A DNA stretch of 36,145 bases from a bacterium (GTDB lineage Bacteria; Cyanobacteriota; Vampirovibrionia; Gastranaerophilales; Gastranaerophilaceae). Below, in pieces: positions 5,980-13,102 of the stretch. How positions within the stretch are numbered: position 1 is the first letter of the stretch; every line of letters begins with the position of its first letter. Where the stretch lies: the NCBI GenBank assembly GCA_017505585.1, contig JAFVOZ010000003.1, positions 1-36,145 of the forward strand. Reading direction: 5' to 3'. Below the pieces are notes generated by a model that saw only the letters and a list, made by a program, of their open reading frames with translations, made no database searches and was not told the DNA's origin. The position numbers and the translations under genes were made by a program.

Positions 5980-7368
5980 TCACAATAAACATTTTTCAAT
6001 ATCATCTTCAATTGCATAGATTTCGTCTTGTTTGAAACCGATAGCGTCTTTAAAATAAATTCTGTTGTTAAACTCCGGAGTCCCGCCAAGAAGCCCGTAA
6101 ACCCTAAGTAGAATTTTAAATTCATCGGGCGTTATTGAACATTCATTTAAATCTTCGTTTATATATGTTGTTTTTATAGAATACAAAGCATCGTCCGTTT
6201 TTTCGCTTTTACAAACACCAATCACCCCTTGCCTCATCATAGAGCCAACTTCTGCAATATATTCGGTTGCATTTGTTGCAGCGTAAACCGAAACTTTATC
6301 CTCAATTAATTCTTTTAGTTTCTCGTCTTTGATGACTATATTTTCGCCATCTTTTTCAATTTTATCCGCAAGAATTTGACCATCGCAGTCGCGCAAAATT
6401 TTATTACCGCAAATAAGTGCTAACCCAGAATTAGACTGCCCCAAGGACTTCCCTGTTAAATAATCTTTTTGGTGCTGGATTTCATGATAAAGTCTTCTTG
6501 TGAGAAAATCCTTATTTTTTGTCGGTCTAACAACAACTGCATCACCTTGGCAATATACGCCCTCTGTGTTATCTTCCAAAAAATTAGTAACTAAAATTGA
6601 CTGCGGTATTTCATTGAATGGAGTTTCTTCGAGGATATCAATACAATCCAAAATAATTTGAGGCTCAACATTGTGGTCAACATATATTTTTTTGCCTTCA
6701 AATTTTGCTTCGTATTCTTCCACTGCGGCGCGCAAATTTCTTGGCATTTTACCATACACTACATTGTTAATTGAGTCGAAATGGTCCAAAATGTGCCCAT
6801 CTCTAAATTTTCTTGAATTAATGTCGCCAATTAAAATACCTGTATTTAAATCAAAATCACTCGAGAGCAAAAATGCCTTTTCAAAATCCGGTGATTTTGT
6901 ATTTAACTTGATTTTTTTGCCATTCAAGACATAAGTCGCACCAGAAAGTTTTTCCTTATCAAAATCAAGTTTCAAAGATTTTGTATCATCTTTTGAATTT
7001 TTTATAAACACATGTTTTAGATTTTTATCCTCGTCAAGCACCATTTCGGTTTCTTTATTGAGAGTATAAATATCAAATTTCGTAAAAAGCGAATCTCTTT
7101 CAGCACGCGTTACTTTGTGCTCCTTGCAAATTTCATCAAATTCGCGGTTATATCTGTGAAAAATTGTGTTTTTTGCACTTAGCCCACCCGAGGTTTTAAG
7201 AAATTTATCTCCTGCATAGTTTTTAAGCTTGTTTGCGCCAGATATAAAAGGGTTGGTTTTGCGCGTTGGCTTTTTCTCTGTGCCTGTAAAATAAACTGGT
7301 GCAACTGAATAACCAGATAACACAGAAAGCAATTTAGTAGAATAAAATTTTGCAGGAGTAATTTTCAC
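5980..7368 (-). CDS. tagged HExxH zinc metallopeptidase-like protein
   Basis: This codes for 462 residues from a GTG at 7366-7368. It begins M-K-I-T-P-A-K-F and reaches V-Y-F-T-G at residues 25-29, the recurring tag. The catalytic region is R-L-Y-H-E-I-Q-H-Q-K-D-Y at about 292-303, with HEIQH at 295-299 and a likely third ligand in N-A-T-E-Y-I-A-E about 70 residues later (Glu369 or Glu373), as in gluzincin-type proteases. A basic, low-complexity linker follows the tag and residues 70-260 form an unassigned N-terminal domain. There is no signal peptide or membrane segment. The ends of this gene and of the GspF-like gene are only ten bases apart and convergent. Substrate unknown. Confidence 0.7.
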   Translation of the reverse strand: MKITPAKFYSTKLLSVLSGYSVAPVYFTGTEKKPTRKTNPFISGANKLKNYAGDKFLKTSGGLSAKNTIFHRYNREFDEICKEHKVTRAERDSLFTKFDIYTLNKETEMVLDEDKNLKHVFIKNSKDDTKSLKLDFDKEKLSGATYVLNGKKIKLNTKSPDFEKAFLLSSDFDLNTGILIGDINSRKFRDGHILDHFDSINNVVYGKMPRNLRAAVEEYEAKFEGKKIYVDHNVEPQIILDCIDILEETPFNEIPQSILVTNFLEDNTEGVYCQGDAVVVRPTKNKDFLTRRLYHEIQHQKDYLTGKSLGQSNSGLALICGNKILRDCDGQILADKIEKDGENIVIKDEKLKELIEDKVSVYAATNATEYIAEVGSMMRQGVIGVCKSEKTDDALYSIKTTYINEDLNECSITPDEFKILLRVYGLLGGTPEFNNRIYFKDAIGFKQDEIYAIEDDIEKCLL

Positions 7369-7488
7369 AACATTATAAAACTTCTAAAAAATAAATTTTC
7401 ACAAAAAAATCCTATTCTTGTTTTATTCTCTAGTTGAATAAATGGCTGTATAATCACAATGAGAGCCACAAAACAAAAGAAAGCTTGC

Positions 7489-8211
7489 ATGATAATTTTC
7501 AATCTTGATGAAAAAAAGTTATTTAAAAGCATTGAACTACTTCCAGATGCTATCAAGATTAATTCTAACTATCGCTCGCATAATCTTAGCTATTCTTATT
7601 CAGAAATTGAAAGTTTTAGACTAGATATAGAAACTGTTTGGTTTCAAGGGCGCTACAGGGGCTACTATGTTTGCAAGAAATTTATACTGCATTTTAAAAC
7701 AAAAGAAGGCAGAATTTTCACAGTTGAAAAACATCCGCTCATCAGGGTTATAAAACCGATTTATGATATTATAGACGCCACAAGAAAAATAGAGAATTTT
7801 GAGTTCCAAATTGTTGGAGGTGGCGAACCTTATGACCTGAGTGAAAAAATAGAAAAATATAGAAAACTTGGATACAAAGACTCTCTTGGGGAAAAGGCGA
7901 AAAAAGAAGTACATATAACGAGCTCAATTATTATTGCACTTCCGTGTCTGCTATTTATAACATCTCACATATTAAAACTTTTCGTTTTAGAATCTGATTT
8001 CTCTTATGTGCTAACACGAGAAGGCGCACAAGCTACGAGCTTCTTTTTGCCTATAGCATTAGCTGTTGAAGCCTGCGTTTTATACGACACAATACAAGAT
8101 AATGTTATTCAAAAAACAGTTTACGAAAACAGGGTTACAATTCGGAGTGCAATGCTTGAGTTTTTAATTAAAATTATTGTAAGCATTATCACTTACGTAG
8201 TTGTGTTTTAA
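7489..8211 (+). CDS. membrane protein of unknown function
   Basis: This codes for 240 residues from the ATG at 7489 (M-I-I-F-N-L-D-E). An ATG at 7459 would add ten basic residues, but a TATAAT at 7449-7454 would place the transcription start at or after it, so I prefer 7489. The first 150 residues look soluble and beta-rich, with a segment around Y-S-E-I-E-S-F-R-L and R-I-F-T-V-E-K-H that recalls small PH-like membrane-associated domains. Three hydrophobic segments follow at about 143-163, 180-200 and 222-240. No family recognised. Its stop codon overlaps the stop of the convergent deiminase-like gene by three bases. Confidence 0.65.
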   Translation: MIIFNLDEKKLFKSIELLPDAIKINSNYRSHNLSYSYSEIESFRLDIETVWFQGRYRGYYVCKKFILHFKTKEGRIFTVEKHPLIRVIKPIYDIIDATRKIENFEFQIVGGGEPYDLSEKIEKYRKLGYKDSLGEKAKKEVHITSSIIIALPCLLFITSHILKLFVLESDFSYVLTREGAQATSFFLPIALAVEACVLYDTIQDNVIQKTVYENRVTIRSAMLEFLIKIIVSIITYVVVF

Positions 8212-9404
8212 TCTCCCATCTCTTCTGCACACAGACAGTGGATACCGCCGTTTCCATTTCCTAAATAATACATTATACTGTTACTTTTTTTCTCGTATTT
8301 GCCACCATCAACATAATGGATTCTTTTAATTTTAGGATATTTTTCAAATAAATCTTTTTCGAAATTCTCTTGCATTGCCGCGTATATTTTTGCGCCATGT
8401 TTTGTTGAATTTGTTATATAAACCAAATCTTCACCATTTTTGTGCACTATCGCATTTATGAAATTGACAGGGTTTCTGCCAAATGCGCCCGCAATTTTAA
8501 TTGGCACAAAACCGTTTGCTTCAAGCTTTGCGCAAATATCATCAGATAAACAATAATCCTTGCGATGATTTTGAAGAATCCCTTTAAATCTTTTCAGTTC
8601 ATTTCTTTCTTGAATATTGAATTTAAACTGTTCATCCAATTTTTCAACAAGTTTGTCGACCTCTGTATCATCGTTTACCAAAACATAAGGGTATTCCAAA
8701 GGGCGAATTACCATATCAACATGAAAGTCAGCCTCCGGCAAAAAAATCATATTTTCTCTTTTGACATCAAAATCTTCAGATGCTATTTTTATTGCTTTCT
8801 TTGTCCAATATTTCCAATTGTCGTCATACTCTTGCTCATCAGCAATTAATTCACCTTGCTCGTTAAAGTATTTACCTTTTTTGAAAAACTCTTCCAGCGC
8901 ACTATACTCCGCTTTGGTTTCAAATTTATCTTGAAAATACAGATATTTCCCGCAAAGATACATATTTGCGGCAGAGGTTATAAAATAGTTTTCGCCATTA
9001 TCTTTTTTACCAAGAAAAACATTTCCGCCCTCAAACATTAACTCCGAAAAATATCCGTCCATTTTTGTCTGTTCGCAAAAATCAGCAACTTCTGCAAGTT
9101 CAGGTTTGTTATAAAATTCAGGAGCAACTGCAACAGTTCTGCCTTCTTTTTTAATTAACAATTTATTGTCTTGCGCCCAAATACCCCAAGGATTTTGTTT
9201 TTTATTTACTTCAGTCAGCTTTTCACTTTTGATGTCTTGATTATCATGAATAAAAACGTCAAATCCTTCGCTTTCGCCAATTGTTTTCATTTGGTTATAA
9301 ATATGGACTTGAGTCGGATAATTTGAATTTTGCATATAAAGGGCTTTGATTTTACCTGCATCGTGTCCTTTAAAATTAAAATTTTTGATTGGGGATGTTT
9401 TCAT
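8208..9404 (-). CDS. tagged agmatine/peptidylarginine-deiminase-fold enzyme
   Basis: This codes for 398 residues from the ATG at 9404; an upstream TTG at 9440 would add 12 residues and bury the tag M-K-T-S-P-I-K-N-F-N-F-K-G (residues 1-13). The motifs of the guanidino-group-modifying (agmatine deiminase/PPAD) superfamily appear in order: W-A-Q-D (76-79, where the family usually has W-x-R-D), F-E-G-G-N-V (124-129), F-H-V-D (227-230, catalytic His and Asp), N-F-I-N-A-I-V (314-320) and G-N-G-G-I-H-C (384-390, nucleophile Cys390). An insertion of about 50 residues lies near 160-210. The expected chemistry is hydrolysis of a guanidino group (arginine to citrulline, or agmatine-like). No signal peptide; free agmatine and protein arginine both remain possible. 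Confidence 0.8.
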   Translation of the reverse strand: MKTSPIKNFNFKGHDAGKIKALYMQNSNYPTQVHIYNQMKTIGESEGFDVFIHDNQDIKSEKLTEVNKKQNPWGIWAQDNKLLIKKEGRTVAVAPEFYNKPELAEVADFCEQTKMDGYFSELMFEGGNVFLGKKDNGENYFITSAANMYLCGKYLYFQDKFETKAEYSALEEFFKKGKYFNEQGELIADEQEYDDNWKYWTKKAIKIASEDFDVKRENMIFLPEADFHVDMVIRPLEYPYVLVNDDTEVDKLVEKLDEQFKFNIQERNELKRFKGILQNHRKDYCLSDDICAKLEANGFVPIKIAGAFGRNPVNFINAIVHKNGEDLVYITNSTKHGAKIYAAMQENFEKDLFEKYPKIKRIHYVDGGKYEKKSNSIMYYLGNGNGGIHCLCAEEMGD

Positions 9405-9533
9405 ATTTTCTAAAAACTTCTCAAAGTTTTTTTTGAACAATTCAAGACTAATATTTATTAAGAAAATTCAATAAAGCATGCAACTTTTATTCTTCAGTTG
9501 TTTTGTAGCTTTGTAAAGATTTTGGAGAAAGAA

Positions 9534-10085
9534 ATGGAAATTAGATTTAACACAAATATCTATGCAAAACCAAGTTTTGGTATGGCGCAACTTACCGAAA
9601 TAGGTGAAAATGCAGTGAAAGATTACCAAGGTGAACTCAAGGAGTCAAAGCAAGGCGGTCCATATAGCACAAAGAATATGACACTTGAAATTTTAAAGGA
9701 AGCAACAGACCCGAAAGATAAAAGTGCCGACGAAATTCTTGATAATTTTTTCAAATATGGTTCAGGTCCTTTTGATGGTGATAATGCCACTTTTGTTGAA
9801 ATGCAGATTTTGCCCACAACAAGTTACCATTCGCTCAAAAAATTCTTAAAAGGCCAACACGAAGACGCTGTTAAATTGAAAGAAGGAGCTGACTACAAAG
9901 CACAAACACCATTAGGTGAAAAAGTTATTGAAAATCTTGTCAAAATATTCGACCAAAATATCAACAATATGCATCTTTCCAGAAAACAATGTAAGGACAT
10001 TTTAAGCCTTGCGGAACCTTATATGGAGCCTTCTGCTGTTGCACCAAGAGCTTTGGTTGTTTCTGGTAAACTTTACTCAAAATAA
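9534..10085 (+). CDS. tagged hypothetical protein (S-F-G motif)
   Basis: This codes for 183 residues. The ATG at 9534 follows TTTGGAGAAAGAA, a good ribosome-binding site; a TTG at 9498 is in frame but unsupported. The protein starts M-E-I-R-F-N-T-N-I-Y and reaches P-S-F-G at residues 13-16, a looser form of the tag found upstream. The body is hydrophilic and mostly helical in character (D-E-I-L-D-N-F-F, L-G-E-K-V-I-E-N-L-V-K-I-F) with no membrane segment and one Cys. I do not recognise a family. It is divergent from the deiminase-like gene. Confidence 0.65.
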   Translation: MEIRFNTNIYAKPSFGMAQLTEIGENAVKDYQGELKESKQGGPYSTKNMTLEILKEATDPKDKSADEILDNFFKYGSGPFDGDNATFVEMQILPTTSYHSLKKFLKGQHEDAVKLKEGADYKAQTPLGEKVIENLVKIFDQNINNMHLSRKQCKDILSLAEPYMEPSAVAPRALVVSGKLYSK

Positions 10086-10106
10086 AATAACAAACGTAAC
10101 AATTTT

Positions 10107-10169
10107 AAAACTCCAGTTTACAAATATATTTAAAATGTAATAAAATATATGTGGAATAATTGGAGTTTT
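10107..10169 (+). promoter_or_regulatory. inverted repeat that can mask a ribosome-binding site
   Basis: AAAACTCCAGTT (10107-10118) can pair with AATTGGAGTTTT (10158-10169) over 12 pairs with one G-U. The second arm contains the GGAG ribosome-binding site of the gene at 10174 and ends in a T run. On read-through RNA from the upstream gene it could act as a terminator or close the site. A promoter-like TTTACA...TAAAAT (10117-10146) lies inside the loop and would make RNA lacking the first arm. Confidence 0.4.
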
Positions 10170-10173
10170 TATT

Positions 10174-10458
10174 ATGAAAAAAGTATTAACAGTAGCACTT
10201 TTAGGGGCGATACTTTCAATGACTGCACCATGTTTTGCGGGAACTCACGGGAAAGCCGGAGAGGTTTCAAACAGAAGTATTGGAGCTTCTCTTTGCTCAC
10301 TCATCATTTGGCCGGGAATCGGTCAATTTGTTAACGGCGAAAGCACAGAAAAAAATGTGACACATGCTGTTCTTGGGCTTACAGGTGTCTTCAGATTTTG
10401 GTCTTTCTATGATGCACTTGTGGATAGAAAAGGCGGAGTTTGGCACAACAGAATTTAG
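10174..10458 (+). CDS. small exported protein, unknown
   Basis: This codes for 94 residues starting 8 bases after GGAG. A clear signal peptide (M-K-K-V-L-T-V-A-L-L to C-F-A-G, about 1-23) is followed by two short hydrophobic stretches, L-C-S-L-I-I-W-P-G-I-G-Q-F and T-H-A-V-L-G-L-T-G-V-F. The P-G-I-G-Q-F-x-N-G segment recalls the P-G-x-G-Q-x-Y pattern of small DUF5683/TM2-like membrane proteins, but this is weak. It ends in a shared hairpin terminator with the convergent gene at 10505. Confidence 0.65.
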   Translation: MKKVLTVALLGAILSMTAPCFAGTHGKAGEVSNRSIGASLCSLIIWPGIGQFVNGESTEKNVTHAVLGLTGVFRFWSFYDALVDRKGGVWHNRI

Positions 10459-10489
10459 CACTAATTACAAAACCTAAATTTTAATTCAA

Positions 10490-10520
10490 AAATAGCTATG
10501 TTGTTTAAACATAGCTATTT
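10490..10520. terminator. bidirectional hairpin terminator
   Basis: AAATAGCTATG (10490-10500) and CATAGCTATTT (10510-10520) form an 11-pair stem around nine bases. It lies just after the plus-strand gene ending at 10458, and the stop codon of the minus-strand gene (10505-10507) is inside the loop, so it can serve both. Confidence 0.65.
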
Positions 10521-11086
10521 ATATAATTTAGATTTATTTGTTTGTAAGCATTTGCCGCTGATTTTTGAAAAAAGGATTGAGTACTTTCTTTGGTTTCCCC
10601 AAAGGGATCTTCCTTGTTTAAATTAATTGTTTGAGCAACATTCGAAAGTGCCTCATCAGCGTTTTGTGCAAAATATTCTGATGTGTATCCCGAAAGAATT
10701 TCCTCGTATGCGTTTGAATTTATTTCATTAATATTTTCTTGTGTATAATATTCGTCTTCATCTGCATTAGAATTACTTACTTGTGTCGGATTTGGGAAAA
10801 AATCAGCACCGCCCAAATTTACGGTAATTTTTGCAGGAGTTTCCGCCATACCGCCTATATCAAGCCCTGTTGGCATGCCAAGTTCATTGCTCACAGCCCT
10901 GTATAACCAACGAGAATCGCTTTCTGTCGAACTCTTGAGAGGTTGGACGGTATCTGAAACACTATAATAAGAACTTGCAATAGAGGAAAGTTCCCTCAAA
11001 TCTTCTTGAGGAGAAGTTATCTTCTGGGTGTTATAAACGCCGGAAGTTGGTTGATAATGGGAAAAACCGCTAATTGCTGATATCAC
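10505..11086 (-). CDS. hypothetical Ser/Asn/Glu-rich protein
   Basis: This codes for 193 residues from a GTG at 11084-11086, preceded by AAGG at a usable distance. There is no signal peptide, cysteine or membrane segment. The N-terminus M-I-S-A-I-S-G-F-S-H-Y-Q is reminiscent of the neighbouring tagged proteins but has no F-x-G. The body is acidic and rich in Ser, Asn, Gln and Tyr, with a helical C-terminal third (A-D-E-A-L-S-N-V-A-Q-T-I, then F-F-Q-K-S-A-A-N-A-Y). Such composition is seen in secreted or surface-structure proteins, but no family is recognised. Confidence 0.55.
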   Translation of the reverse strand: MISAISGFSHYQPTSGVYNTQKITSPQEDLRELSSIASSYYSVSDTVQPLKSSTESDSRWLYRAVSNELGMPTGLDIGGMAETPAKITVNLGGADFFPNPTQVSNSNADEDEYYTQENINEINSNAYEEILSGYTSEYFAQNADEALSNVAQTINLNKEDPFGETKESTQSFFQKSAANAYKQINLNYINSYV

Positions 11087-11166
11087 GTACTCGACCTTAT
11101 ATTATTCCATTCCTACATTATAAGTTTCGCATTTTATACTCGTTTTATCATCATACATGTAGTTGA

Positions 11167-12468
11167 TTAAGAGTTTTTGATAATATCTGCAAGTTCTTTA
11201 AAACTATAAAAATCTTTTATAACAAAAATTTCAACTCCGCACTCGCTCTTTATATCAGAAATATCAAGCCCATCAATAAATTGCTCCGTGCCTTCTTTTA
11301 GCATAACAGAAGGAAGCACGATGTTTTTCGGTGGGTTTTTCATATTTTTTAATGTATAGATAATATCTCCTGCCGTGATTAAACCTGTTACTGTTATTCT
11401 TTCACCAAAAAACCTGTTTTTAATCTCAAGTACGGAAAGTTCAAGATTTTCAATTTTTAAATCACACGCAATATCATCAAAAATAAATTTTGAAATTGAA
11501 CCTGTAATAATCCCAAGTTCAAGTGGTTTTTTTAACTTTTTAGGCAAAGTTTTTTTTCTTTTTGCAAAATCATCAAGATAAAGTCTTATTGCCCCAACTC
11601 CGTCTTCTATTTGCAAAAACTTGCCATAATATTTTTTTGGCGGAATTTCTTTTTCAGCAAGCAAGAAAATTTCATCTGATGCCATTGCAATATTTTTTTT
11701 CATATCAGAATTAAATTTGTCCAACTGCTCAATAATATCAATTGCACCTGCCTTATCTAGCTTTTCAAGCTGATTTGCATGATGCATCGATATTCCAACA
11801 GGAACAACCGCGAGAGATTTTAAATGTTTTTTATATTTTTTAAGGTCAGATAATGTCCTTGTAAGTTCTTCTTTGTCGTTAATTCCTGGACACAGAACAA
11901 TTTGCGCGTGAAAATCTATCCCGATTTTTGAAAGCCTGTCTAAATTTTCAAGAATTTTACCTGCATTCTTATTTTTCATCATAGAGATTCTAAGCTCTGG
12001 GTTTGTTGTGTGAACCGAAATAAAAAGCGGCGAAAATTTAAATGTTTCAAGCCTTTGCCAATCTTGTTCGCGAAAATTTGTGGTCGTTACATAAGTCCCT
12101 TGAAGATAAGAAAGACGCCAGTCATCATCTTTTACGTACAAACTATCTCTTAAATTATCAGGTTGCCCGTCAACAAAGCAAAAAATACACTTATTGGCGC
12201 AAGGTATAACTCTGTCAAAAACGGCACTTTCAAACGAAAGTCCAAGGTCTTCTCCATAATCTTTTTCGAGCTCAATAACTTCCTCTTCACCATTTTTCTT
12301 TTTAACAAGAATTTCAAGTTCCTCGTCTTGAACTAAAAAGCTATATTCAATAAGGTCGGATGGCACACTTGAATTTATCTCAAGAATTTCATCACCTGCT
12401 TGAAGCTCAAGTTCGTCTGCAATTGAATTTGGAACAACAGAGGATATAACAGCGCCCAATCTTTTCAT
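11167..12468 (-). CDS. DUF512 radical-SAM-like protein with N-terminal PDZ domain
   Basis: This codes for 433 residues, full length for the family (COG1625). Residues 1-60 form a small PDZ-like domain (G-A-V-I-S-S-V-V-P-N-S-I-A, then A-G-D-E-I-L-E-I-N). The radical-SAM cluster motif C-x3-C-x2-C is C90-A-N-K-C94-I-F-C97-F. The middle has F-S-P-L-F-I-S-V-H-T-T-N-P-E-L-R and A-Q-I-V-L-C-P-G-I-N-D, typical of this group, and the DUF512 part fills the C-terminal half (R-L-Y-L-D-D-F, L-P-S-V-M-L-K-E-G). The reaction is not established as far as I know; a [4Fe-4S]/SAM cofactor is expected. Its start codon overlaps the PadR-like gene's stop by four bases (ATGA), so the two are translated together. 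Confidence 0.9.
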   Translation of the reverse strand: MKRLGAVISSVVPNSIADELELQAGDEILEINSSVPSDLIEYSFLVQDEELEILVKKKNGEEEVIELEKDYGEDLGLSFESAVFDRVIPCANKCIFCFVDGQPDNLRDSLYVKDDDWRLSYLQGTYVTTTNFREQDWQRLETFKFSPLFISVHTTNPELRISMMKNKNAGKILENLDRLSKIGIDFHAQIVLCPGINDKEELTRTLSDLKKYKKHLKSLAVVPVGISMHHANQLEKLDKAGAIDIIEQLDKFNSDMKKNIAMASDEIFLLAEKEIPPKKYYGKFLQIEDGVGAIRLYLDDFAKRKKTLPKKLKKPLELGIITGSISKFIFDDIACDLKIENLELSVLEIKNRFFGERITVTGLITAGDIIYTLKNMKNPPKNIVLPSVMLKEGTEQFIDGLDISDIKSECGVEIFVIKDFYSFKELADIIKNS

Positions 12469-12968
12469 TTCACCTCATCCAATTGCAATATAAGATCTTG
12501 AACATGGGTTTTTATCGAAGACAAAACTGAAAGCTGGCTATTTGCAAGCGCAAGGTATGGATTATCCAACGTTTCATTTAGCTTGTTTCTTAAAACCAAA
12601 AGATTATCCTTTAGCTTTAATTGCAATTCTTTTTTGTCTTCGCCCGTAAATGCTTCTGCCATAATCATAAAAGTTGAAACTTCCCTGATGACATTTGCAA
12701 GCCCTGTAAATTTATAATTTGTTATTGATTCTCTAAAATACTTCAAGCCTTCTTGTGTTATAGAAAACTTTTTAGATAACATTCCGCCTTTAGAGAGTTT
12801 CTCGTCGCACGCGAGAAAACCTTTTTCCTGCATTTTGTCTAAAATTGGCGAAAGTGAACCAACGGAAGGTTTATAGTATGGAAAAAATATTTCCTCTATC
12901 GCTTTTTGCAAGCTGTAAATTGTTAAATCGTGCCTTTTTAAAATATATAAAACCAAAATCTCGTTCAT
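12465..12968 (-). CDS. PadR-family transcriptional regulator
   Basis: This codes for 167 residues from the ATG at 12966-12968 (M-N-E-I-L-V-L-Y-I-L). The frame is open further upstream, but that part runs through tRNA-Cys and is not coding. The first 80 residues are a winged helix of PadR type: L-V-L-Y-I-L-K-R-H-D-L-T, S-V-G-S-L-S-P-I-L-D-K-M-Q-E-K-G as recognition helix, then the wing and F-S-I-T-Q-E-G-L-K-Y-F. The C-terminal half is helical and probably a dimerisation or ligand domain. A GAGAAGAG stretch serves as ribosome-binding site only 21 bases after the tRNA 3' end, so it may be co-transcribed with tRNA-Cys. It probably regulates, or senses something related to, the downstream DUF512 gene. 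Confidence 0.8.
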   Translation of the reverse strand: MNEILVLYILKRHDLTIYSLQKAIEEIFFPYYKPSVGSLSPILDKMQEKGFLACDEKLSKGGMLSKKFSITQEGLKYFRESITNYKFTGLANVIREVSTFMIMAEAFTGEDKKELQLKLKDNLLVLRNKLNETLDNPYLALANSQLSVLSSIKTHVQDLILQLDEVK

Positions 12969-12989
12969 AGGCACTCTTCTCACAAAAAA

Positions 12990-13060
12990 AGGAGACACCC
13001 AGATTCGAACTGGGGATAAGAGCTTTGCAGGCTCCTGCCTTACCACTTGGCCATGTCTCC
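12990..13060 (-). tRNA. tRNA-Cys (anticodon GCA)
   Basis: The 71-base tRNA reads GGAGACA at 5' and TGTCTCC at 3' on the minus strand, followed by discriminator U (12990), which is the identity base of tRNA-Cys. The anticodon loop is CTGCAAA (anticodon GCA), on a five-pair stem GGAGC/GCTCT. The T arm pairs CCCAG with CTGGG around TTCGAAT, and the variable loop is short. CCA is not encoded; a T run follows directly. Confidence 0.95.
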
Positions 13061-13073
13061 AAATACATCTATT

Positions 13074-13102
13074 ATAATATATAAGACAAAGCTTATTGTC
13101 AA
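13074..13102 (-). promoter_or_regulatory. promoter of tRNA-Cys, inside the end of rsgA
   Basis: On the minus strand a perfect TTGACA (13097-13102) is followed after 17 bases by TATTAT (13074-13079). The -35 box contains the rsgA stop codon TGA. Transcription would start about 13067, a few bases before the tRNA. Confidence 0.75.
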
